A stretch of DNA of 64,000 bases from Nereocystis luetkeana (taxonomy: Eukaryota; Sar; Phaeophyceae; Laminariales; Laminariaceae). Shown piece by piece: positions 55,232 to 64,000 of this stretch (positions within the stretch are counted from its first letter, which is position 1; every line of letters starts with the position of its first letter). Location: contig JARUPZ010000029.1 in assembly GCA_031213475.1 (NCBI GenBank), forward strand, positions 7,720,290 through 7,784,289, read 5' to 3'. The translations under genes were made by a program, and so were the position numbers. Under the pieces are notes generated by a model that did not search any database, was not told the origin of the DNA, and worked only from the letters and a program-made list of their open reading frames with translations.

Positions 55232-55320
55232 CCCTTTTAGGACCGCAGTCCCGTTTTGGGGACAAACTACTTGAAATTTGAGGGAATTGTCCCCAAAACG
55301 GGACTGCGGTTCTAAAAGGG
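55232..55320. mobile_element. 89-bp TTAA-type MITE (family B), intact
   Basis: CCCTTTTAGGACCGCAGTCC to GGTTCTAAAAGGG, flanked by TTAA at 55228-55231 and 55321-55324. The arms are almost perfectly complementary. Confidence 0.9.
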
Positions 55321-55739
55321 TTAAGGGAGCATCTCAACGTACCACAATCATATTTGTTTTAACCATTGCAGCAGCAGCAGCTGTGTCATATCTCGCGGGA
55401 GCTACAATTTCTTCCTCTTGATCAAAAATAAAAAATCGTCATTTTGACTTTCCAGCGTGAGACTCGTGAGAGGTTTTTACCCTCAACCTGTTGTCAGTAA
55501 GTAATTTATCGCCGTTTGCGTTAGAGATTTCCATAACAAGTTGGCAGTTCGTACAAGTGCAGGCTTCGCACCCCAAGTTGGTTTGGTTATTTTACGGTGG
55601 ATCAAGTTCGACAAGACCCCGAAAATTTGCCGATAATTCTTGACGAAATTGAAATAAATGCCAGTGGGCGGACGGTTGTAGGAAAAATGAAAAATCCCAC
55701 ACACATCCAAAGACAGATCATTGACTTCAATCTACTATT

Positions 55740-56240
55740 TAGTAGCAGCTGTATCTGGTAGATCAGTCAGGGCAGAAAGATTCCCGATCTGTATGATATA
55801 GCTCATGCTTCCTGACGGGATCATCTGTATACTGTGCATGATCTACGGTATGTTTCCTGGACTAGATCTGCACGATTGATACTACTACAATAATACGTAG
55901 CAGTGTACGGACCCTGTATACGAGTACAACACCCCTAAATAAACGACAGGTTAGGATCTACAATAGATCGTGACCTGATTTATTTTACATCTCGGACAAA
56001 TCATCGACTCCCAGTTGATGACCTAGATATTTCATGGCAGATCTATTCGCGATCTTTTATGGTACCTGGTATGATCTAGCTCATGTTGCTGGGTACAGCT
56101 AAATTGTGCAGGATCTAGCACATATATACATGCTTCTTGGGTTGGATCTGTACTATTCTTGTTGTGCAGATCTGCACAATCTCCCGGCGGCAGGTGAGGA
56201 ACTGCAGTATTAATAGGTGATTTACTGTAGATCATTATCT
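55740..56240. repeat. GATC-rich degenerate repeat block, second copy
   Basis: Repeated GATCTGTATGAT, GATCTGCAC, GATCTACAATAGATC and similar words at irregular spacing, related to the block at 125-420. Confidence 0.55.
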
Positions 56241-56569
56241 GTCCGAGCTGTGACTATTATGAACTTAGCACAATCTTGATCCGTCGTAAGAGCTTCTAAG
56301 CCCAGGCCATGTTCATACTACAGCAGTACCAGCAGCATGGAAAGCTCTCGCAGAAAATATGGGATACTCCTCCTGACAACAGAAAGTCGTATTCCAAGTT
56401 CCCCGCGGGATCGTGCAGGAAAAAACAACGTTTAAAGTGCACCCAGGATATTTGGGGACAAATTACTCGGAATTATAAATTGGTTAAGTTTTACACCGCT
56501 TACAGCAACGGTAGATTATTAATATTTTGTGCTGGATACACCTGGATACGTTTTTTGGCCCGTTTTTTT

Positions 56570-57844
56570 CAAACGGGATATATAGCTCGTACATCCCCGA
56601 ATAGAGAATGCCTCAGGTTTTCCGCACGTGCTATTCGCGCATCCTACATCTGCACAACACGACCGTACTCGGGCAAGGCAGCCAAGGGCACCAAGGTTCA
56701 GAGAGACGGCGAGCGGCGAAGAGAGAGCACCCGCGACAGCGGCAGCGGCAGCGGCAGCGGCGTGGTGGTTGGTTATCTTCGTTGCTCTGTCCGCGGCTTT
56801 TGCGATAGGCGGTCGCACCCGCGTGGCACGGCGGCTGTGATCGTGTTGCGATTTTCGAGAGCGGAACAGGAACAAGTACCATTGCACCGCTGTGTGAAAC
56901 TTCCGAGATATCACAACACCTATATATATGATGCATGGGGCCAGGATACCCGCTGGCCGGGCGAGGAACCCCGCCATCGAGGCCAACGCCGGATGGCCGA
57001 TCCAACGTGTGGGTGTGGGTCGACAGGTGATTATCGGACCGGCGTGGTTGGGTATAGCGGCCGAACTCAGCTCGTAGGCGTTGGGGGATTGCCGAAACGC
57101 GCGTCCAGAATGGACTTTCTTCTGGTCGGTTGCCATATGAGTACCTCTACCCGTATAATAGACGCGTATGATGCTCAGAGGAGCATGACATAGCCCTTTC
57201 TCGGGAGCAGGTTTCGGCTACTTGTTTGGTATCTTCGAGAGAGACAGAGTTCGGGCGCCGACACGGCACTGACCAGACCGTCGCGTGCGTAAGTCCTCCA
57301 CGTTTAGACCTGTTTGCGAAGATAGGTCATGACTTCCGCCCCTCAGCTTCGATACATCGCTGCTCGTCCATCCTGAAGTATATACCAGGCATACTGTAGA
57401 TCACAGTACAGTAGCAAAAACGAAGATCGTTCTTCCAAACTTTGAACCTAACCGAATATAGTACGAAATCGAAAATTGAAACGCAACCCCAGGAATGTCG
57501 TACGAACGCAGCAATCCAGCGACCCAACAAGGCCAACATCCGAAATAGCGTACGCCGACAACGGAACGCGTAGCGTGATGTTGTGACCCTGTCAAAGCCG
57601 GGTCCCGCCAGGAAGCGATAGCGGGTGACGCCATCCTGACCACGGTGTCCCCGGCGCGACGGCTGCCCCTCTCTCCCACCCTCTCTATGTGTGTTAATCC
57701 ACCGGGAGTTTTCTCAATTCAGACGTACATGTGCTATTCTTACGAGGAACGAGCACAAAAACAAAACAGAACCGAGAGCTTAGCTGGACGCAACCGTACG
57801 TCACGCCCGTCTTTTGTTGTGTTTTACGTACCCCCTGTTGCCAG
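56570..57844 (+). other. Upstream region of kinase gene P3
   Basis: Matches 20870-22133 upstream of P1 in order, with a (CGGCAG)n expansion near 56740. The shared CCCCCTGTTGCCAG acceptor leads into the first recognised exon. A first exon with the start codon should lie here, but I could not identify it. Confidence 0.6.
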
Positions 57845-59686
57845 GCGTGCCCGCACAATATCGTCGCCAGCCCACCGCCAGAGAGGAACGCCGGCATGTC
57901 AGTGCGGGGAGATGCGCGGCATGCGTCACGTCCGATCTACCGACCACCGCCGGTAGTAGGACCTACCAACAATCGATACGCGTCAGCAACCACCAACCCG
58001 CCAGCCTGGAAGCCTGCCGTATTGCTCGAGCAAGGGGCAGTGCGGCACCCCAACCCTCAGATGTTCCCGAGGACGACCGCAGCGGCGGCTGATGATAGTG
58101 GATTTCGTGCTAGTGCGAGAGAAGCTGCGCTAGCTGCGCAGTTGCTGGATGTGCGGGCCAAAGCTCGCAACGAACACGCGCATGCGATAAGGCTGATTGA
58201 AGAGATGAACGCAGAGGTTTTAGCTTGCCGCCAGCGCACGGATGCAGCCGAGAAGCGTCTCATGGTTGTTAGCGTGAGTCGCCGTTTCAATGCCGGAATA
58301 TTTCCCATTTTTTTGCATTTTTCCGGGACTCTTGCTGTTGCTATTGCTGCTGCTACCGCTGCTGCTGAAAGACGTTGGTTGGTCAACTTGCATGCTAGTG
58401 CGACCGCGCTTAGCGCATACCTGGTACCTGGTATATATTCCATACTCTCGGTTGCCTCCCCAGTTGCTGCGATGTGTTTTAGGGCTACAGTACGTAGAAG
58501 TTGAATGATTCACCTCATGCGCTATTATAAGAGCGATTTGTTTTTCATGCTGCGGTTCACGAGGCGGAAGAAAACATGTACCTACTACATATCATACGTA
58601 AGCACTGCTGTACGCCTCGTCGAACCAAGCGTTGTTACGAACTCGAACTCTTCTATGCCCCGGTGCTTCCGTCAAACAACGATTTCGCCTCAGCGCGAGC
58701 TTGAACAAGAGAAGATGGCGTCAGACGCGCTAGCTGTTATCGTGCAGGAGAAGACCGAGTTACTGGCCGCAGAACAGGTTTGATGTTGTATTTTCCTGCT
58801 CGGCAAGCCACATCGGGCAGTCCGTGCGTGACATGTGATTTTGGGTGGCGTCGATAACGTTTGCATGTTGTGTTGCTGTGCGGATTCGCTTCAGTAGCGA
58901 GGAAGAATGCAAACTGACGGTTGTGTGGAGCCCGGCTGCTGCGATATGTCTGATAACTTACCTCAAATTGGTGTATTTTTATATTCCAAACCTGCGGTTC
59001 ACAAGGCGGCCAAAAACATTTACCAGGTACATAAATATATAACATTCTACTAAGTATGTACGCATGCGACGGTCTGCTGAACTAAAACTACTGTACATCT
59101 GGCAGTGTTTTCAAGAACTCGCTCGCTCTCGCTCCGGTTCTTCCGCCAAACAACCCTTACGCCCCCAGGATGAGCTCGCACACGAGAAAATGGCGTCCGA
59201 TGCGCTGGGCAACCTGCTGGCCGAAGAACAGGTATGATGTTTTGTTTTCCTGCTCGGCAAGCTACAGCGGGCAGTCCGTGCGTGATATGCGATTTTGACG
59301 ACATCGGTATGACTGGTTTGTGCTGCCACACATCAGCACCACTTGGACGCGTCACCAGGAGTAGTTGAACTTGCAATAGGTTATCAGTAGTGTGTGTTAA
59401 TACGTGTAGATGCCCTGGGTTAGATCCATACGCCTTGCCGGCGTTCGTGCGGGCTGTTCATTCATACACCGACAGCGTGTCAACCCAGAATTCTCCCGCA
59501 GGCTCGATATTCGAGACCACTTTTTTAATGGTGATTCCTTTGGGGTGCCCGCGGTAAACTCAATCGCTAACCGCTGTCCCACTTTACCTTCTCCGCGAGC
59601 TACTGTAGGGGCGCACAAAGGCGCTGAAGAAAACACTGGAAACACTCCAAAAGGAGAAGGCTGAATCAGAAGCGTGGGTCAACGAG
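57845..59686 (+). CDS. P3 coiled-coil exons
   Basis: 57845-58273 (429 bp) has a Pro-rich start and REAALAAQLLDVRAKARNEH. 58694-58777 (84 bp) has ELEQEKMASDALAVIVQEKT. 59169-59231 (63 bp) has DELAHEKMASDAL, evidently a duplicate of the previous exon. 59609-59686 (78 bp) has LKKTLETLQKEKAESEAWV. The short exons follow CAG or TAG after pyrimidine tracts. Confidence 0.7.
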
Positions 59687-62600
59687 GTGCGCGAGACGGC
59701 TGTAGACACCTCTTTGAGCTTGCAGTTTGGTGTGCGTTCTGCTGCTTGCCGCGTTCCGACCTTTCTTACCGTACCGTGTCGTGGTAGATCGCTCAGACAG
59801 CATCAGTCCGTCGCGACACAGCATGTTTTCGGTTGACATCAGACGATAGTAGGTGCCTTTGTAACGCGCTTAACCACTTCCTCCTCGATAGACGTGAAAT
59901 TATAACCCACCCCTAACCACTGCTATTGACATCACGGCGACACCGACGCGCGCACAACCACGCTCAGCCCCAGGGGAAACATGTTGAGGTATTTTTTTTT
60001 ATTGCCGAAAACTAAAATTTGGCATGAACGCCGTCCAGGTTAACAGAGTGCTCCCCGCGCGCACCCCCTTTCCGCCCGTCACAGCGGACCGATGGCTGGC
60101 AAGCTTTGGGCTATTTACATCCGGGTGGACCTCCGCGCCAAGCGTGGATGCAACAATTGTGCTACTCTGGCATTTTGCGCGATATAGTTCGCACACGGAA
60201 GGCACAAGATTGCGCTTGTAGACGCGAGTTCGCAGCGAACGCGCTAACCAAACCCCACCTGCGATTCAAGAACATCGTCGTCCTAGGACAAGGGGGCTTC
60301 GGCGTCGTGTACAAGGGCCTATGCAGCAAAACTCGTAAAGAATACGCAATAAAGACGGTCGTGCCGGTGAGTTCTGATGGCTCTTGTTAGAAGGAAGGGC
60401 GCTTCAGTGTCTGGCAGTGTTTTTTAGGTTTTCTAGATATTTGCATCGCTACCCAAATTATGCGGTGAAGTGCCAAGGTCGTTATGTTGTACGCAGGTGG
60501 AAATAAAATGCATACATTTGTCGTCTTTGATGGTTTTGTTGTTGGTAGGGATGTTGGCACAGTCTTCCTAATAGCTCGTCACTATAACCTGGTCCATGAC
60601 CACAAGAAGAGTCACGCATTGAATTATCGCCGCGTTGTATGTATGTATGGTTTTGTTCAATAATATTTTAGCGCAATAGCGAAAAATGGCAAGTACAAAT
60701 AAACAAATACGAAAACATTGAAAAAAAAACACATACCAGGGTACTTGATATTTGTGGTGCACGGTAAACTTGAGATTCACACCGTGCGTCTACATAATAC
60801 CACGGACATTCAACGGCACTGTTCTTCCGTGAGCCTGTTGCTTCAGGAGCAGTACAACACGTAAAACGCTGCTGCGGCTACTGCGGCCGTGCACGTCTCG
60901 CGACACATTTTGCTTGCCGTCGCTTACTCACGCGATCGTTTCAACTTGCCGACGTCACCAGACCCCTTCCCATCCATTATTGCACCAGGGTAATTCGGGA
61001 GCCTGCCTGAAACGGGAGCTTATCGCCTACGCCGTGTGAGTGCCCACCTCTTTTGTCTCGCCTAGAGATCAGCGTACTGACCGCGACTGTCTTTGCTAAT
61101 AGATAGGCGCACGCTTGTCGGCGGCGAGCAGCCACCCATGCCAAGGCGATAGTGTCGAAAACCGCACATGGATGGTAGCTTTACTATAGCTGCTACTGCC
61201 GCGCTTTGGTGTGTCCTTCGCGACGTCGGGGGTTTGAAATTGAGACGCTCGGGTGGCCCGAAAACTCTCGCCTCATACCCCCCCCCCCCCCCCCCCCCCC
61301 CCCTCCCCGCCACCTCCTGTATGCCCTCACATCTCAGGATGGGCCCGCATCCGAACGTTATTGACATCGAGTGCCTAAACGATGTTGCGGGGTCCGAGGG
61401 TATAGTGATGGAAATCGCTGTTTGTGACATGTTGGAAGCAAGCTTCGGAACAAGCGTCAAAAAGTTCAGTCTTTCCCAGCAACTGAGGTGACAAGGCCCC
61501 ACGATACGCGTGTGTATATGGTGTCTCTCGCTTGCAACAGATGCGTCCCGATTCGCTACTCATAGAATAGTGTTGAAGAGAACAGGAAGGCCGATCGACG
61601 CGCTTCGCCAGGTCGGGGTTTATTCTCCAACGCTTCGACGTTAAGCGCCGGCGTTCTTGACGATAGATTTATAACCCTTTTAGAACTGCAGTCCCGTATT
61701 GGGGGCATTTCAGTCAAATCCTAAGCAATTTGTCCCGGAAACGGAACTGCAGTACTTTGTCCCGGAAACGGGACTGCAGTACTTTGTCCCGAACACAAGA
61801 CTGCGGTACTTAGTCCCGAAAATGAGACTGCAGTACAAAAAGGGTCAAGTTGCATATAGGCATCCGATTCCGGCGATCGGAATAGAAAGTGTTTCAACAC
61901 TGCAGTGGATGGCGTTTTTAAGTGCACACGATATCGCTAGAAAACGAACGAAGACATTACAGGGGATATCTACTGCGCGTATATATAATCGAACGTGTCG
62001 ATTACCTTCGAGGTAGCCCCTGTTATACTGCTGTATACTTTGAGTAGGTAGTGTTGCGTCAACCCACAGACTACTCGATTTCGCGTGCCCTCTTGCAAAA
62101 GTGCCACCATCCTTACCCAGCACGCACACGTTCCGGGCGCACATTCTGCCTCCTCAAAGTTTGAAACATGGCACTCATCCGTTCACGCGTGCCAGCGTTT
62201 GGACTAGCTGTACCCTTGAAAAAAAACAATACGGGATGCCCACTTCTTTGCAACGATTCGTTTTTTTTGGCGTTGTGTTGTTTGTGGCCAGCCTCCAGGC
62301 GGATGGCACTCAAGGCCTTCACTTTATGCATGGTGCCGGCTTTATCCACTGCGACGTCAAGTTGGCGAACACCTTGATATGCCGCTCCGATGGCCCCACC
62401 GGCTTCGTCGGAAAAGTGACCGACCCTGGCCTGTGGTGTGGTGAGTCAGGGTGCGGGAGTGAATACAGACTTTCAGGAAGCAAGAAAAATAAATACGCGC
62501 AAATTTTCCCCTTGACTTGAAGCTGCTTAGCACCGTGTATTGCACCCACATTTTTTGTTAGTACTTGAATCCAGAGCAGGATCACTCTCGCTGAAACCTA

Positions 62601-64000
62601 CACGCAAAAATCACAGGTTTCTTCGAGTTGGCAGACATTTCTTGTTGTGCGGCGCCTTTTGCGCGCGCAGCAGGGCTTGTACTATCGGAGGCCTAACATG
62701 GCTAATTCCATGTTCTTTTCCCCAGCTTACGGAATGAATTATTGATGCTGCCATTTGGCATTAATGTATCCACAATTTGTGACTAAACAATATGTTCAGT
62801 GGTTATTCCGTGTGGATTTTATTTTGCCGATGCCTTGTGTTCTACCGGTGTACTCTGTTGTCTTTGTTGATGTTTCTTATCAAGTTTTACCGTGTGTTCC
62901 CCATGGATAAGTATCGCGCGTTCTTGCACAACATCATAACGTCTTCTACAGCGACCCTTATGAGATTCGACTTCGGTTAGCTTGAGCCACGAGTGTAAGA
63001 GAGCGGTGTACGAAGAAATCCAACAGTCGAAACGGAGGGAGTACGGGCACATGTACCAGAACACACCCACCCACCTTCGAGGGCGATAATTCCGACTAAC
63101 GCACGCACGATTGCCGCTGATCCCCCCTGCTCGTGACGGGTTCCGTTTGCGTTTTTTTCCGAGGTGCCACTGACCTGCATACGCATGAGATTGCTTTTTT
63201 AAGCGCACACTGTCGGACAACAGCATTAATCGTTCATCGTTCGCTTGGACCCGTTACGTTTTGACGCTTCTCCAATACCAGGGTAGTCGACTTGCACACG
63301 TGTTGCTTGTATACACGTGCTACCCCGGGGCCTTATTGCTACCTTACCTTTTCTCGATACCTGCAGCAGCGAAAACGCGGTCGCCCCTCGCTACACACTT
63401 GCGTCGCCACGGCACGACACGGATAACCTTTCGAGGGCGCAAACAGCACGATATACGGGTTTTCGTTACCCTCCGCAACCTGACAACCCCTCTAATCAAA
63501 CACACAGCCTGGCACCCAACCATGCACACTCTCGTCTTCGTCGCGAATACCGCAGGACTTGGCGAAACGAGAAGCAGGACGACAGGCACCGTGGGATGGA
63601 TCCCTCTGGAAAACATGCGCGGCGACGTCACAGCAGCACCTGACCAAGATGCCTTCTCTGTCGGAGTCGACGTGTGTTCCATCCTGGCCAAGCCTGCGAT
63701 CAAGAGCGAAGACGTCAGCATTTGGTCTTGCTCGGTGAGGGGCGATGCTTTGGTAGTCTGGGTGTCGGTAGGGCTGTAGTACCGGGTATTCGGTCGCGCA
63801 CTGCAACGAACGGCGGTGCTATGCAGCCTAATCTTGGATGTGAACTGTCGCGATAAACCGTCTGCCGCCCCCTATATTTGCACTTATCCCCGTCCCTTCC
63901 CATCGCAACACCAGCAAGCCAACCCACATTCCCCCCTCCGCCTCTCATTCATAGTCCACTTGTGGCATCCCGAACGGCTCTTTCGATCTACTGCAGCAAC
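57845..64000 (+). CDS. TKL-like protein kinase gene P3, 3' end beyond the window
   Basis: Exons: 57845-58273, 58694-58777, 59169-59231, 59609-59686, 60085-60366, 60989-61035, 61338-61487, 62292-62440, 63556-63734 and 63955 to the edge, all with AG/GT borders and continuous phase. The product has coiled-coil segments, CACRREFAANALT, Gly loop GQGGFG, YAIK, an alpha-C exon with KRELIAY, HPNVIDIECL, the catalytic HCDVKLANT, DPG, GTVGWIPLE and DAFSVGVD. The catalytic Asp, Lys and Asn are kept, so activity is possible despite DPG and PLE. No stop or frameshift is seen, so P3 is the best candidate for the working member. Role unknown; TKL kinases often signal. Confidence 0.78.
60085..63734 (+). CDS. 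P3 kinase-domain exons
   Basis: 282, 47, 150, 149 and 179 bp. The last four lengths equal those of P1 exactly; the first is 12 bp shorter. Across splice junctions the reading gives DPG-LWC-GLGETRSRTTGTVGW, that is, the activation segment is cut just after DPG in both genes. This agreement fixes the exon borders with good confidence. Confidence 0.82.
61278..61303 (+). repeat. 26-base C tract in a P3 intron
   Basis: Uninterrupted C run about 35 bp before the acceptor of the hinge exon; P1 has a shorter, interrupted C-rich tract at the same place (25369-25390), so it serves as, or grew from, the polypyrimidine tract. Confidence 0.9.
61675..61845. mobile_element. Family B element with expanded right arm
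   Basis: The left arm CCCTTTTAGAACTGCAGTCC and the GTCAAATCCTAAGCAATT centre are followed by four tandem versions (about 28 bp each) of the right arm, TTTGTCCCGGAAACGG and ACTGCAGTAC, ending AAAAAGGG and TCAA. The left flank is ATAA. Confidence 0.75.

Larger units (their letters stand above)
53708..56569. other. Intergenic between P2 and P3
   Basis: No recognised exon. A 66-codon frame at 54002-54202 (MADDAESAMDSTGNAAG) is open but unsupported. It contains one intact TTAA element, the second GATC-rich block, TACC(A/T)GGTA at 54147 and 56063, and several TATTAATA words (about 54364-54783). Confidence 0.55.

Noticed and set aside
62970-63080. Open stretch (SHECKRAVYEEIQQSKRREY) between two P3 kinase exons, with a decayed match near 51625
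   Set aside because: The flanking exons already join in phase directly across the activation segment, and the stretch ends in a stop. I treat it as conserved intron sequence.
62819-63226. A 135-codon minus-strand frame
   Set aside because: It lies in a P3 intron; the related P2 intron does not keep the frame.

Overview
The window is nuclear DNA of an intron-rich eukaryote. Genes are split into short exons (44 to 430 bp) with GT-AG introns of several hundred bp to about 2.9 kb, and long stretches between genes are filled with small inverted-repeat elements, microsatellites (CAG, CAA/TTG, CTTCC) and long G or C tracts. There is no bacterial gene layout. Exon and intron sizes, CAG richness and roughly balanced base composition would fit a brown alga or a related stramenopile, but that is an inference and no marker gene settles it.

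Layout: (1) 1-5046, repeat-rich, no recognisable gene. (2) 5047-15358, plus strand, a gene of about eight exons that I read as a THOC7-like subunit of the THO/TREX mRNA-export complex; its introns are packed with small transposons. (3) 15359-20869, intergenic repeats, including an inverted-repeat element of about 780 bp (19472-20250) with a perfect 54-bp palindrome. (4) 22134-29948, plus strand, a TKL-like protein kinase gene (paralogue P1): coiled-coil exons, a kinase domain spread over eight short exons plus the start of a last, long exon, and a long Gly/Pro-rich tail with five repeats of about 45 residues. (5) 29949-45764, a repeat-rich stretch of nearly 16 kb. (6) 45790-53707, a third, broken paralogue (P2) whose exons are scrambled and present in inverted, fold-back pairs. 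(7) 53708-56569, intergenic. (8) 57845-64000 and beyond the edge, plus strand, paralogue P3, with the same exon order, exon lengths and splice phases as P1.

P1, P2 and P3 look like a tandem segmental duplication: introns and upstream DNA are also recognisably similar. P1 and P3 keep the kinase Lys, Glu, catalytic Asp and metal-binding Asp but carry DPG in place of DFG and PIE/PLE in place of APE. P1 appears to have lost one base in a late exon. P2 has lost catalytic residues, has in-frame stops and contains several hairpin-forming inverted exon copies. If transcribed it could make hairpin RNA matching the two other kinases; this is the most intriguing system in the window.

A second theme is small mobile DNA. 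Nested insertions give empty-site proof of target duplications: a uniform 105-bp element duplicating TA, a uniform 89-90-bp element duplicating TTAA, and a 3'-tailed retroposon duplicating ATAGA. The 9-mer TACC(A/T)GGTA occurs at least 35 times against about 0.5 expected, and in two transposon copies it can be seen to have been inserted at TA.
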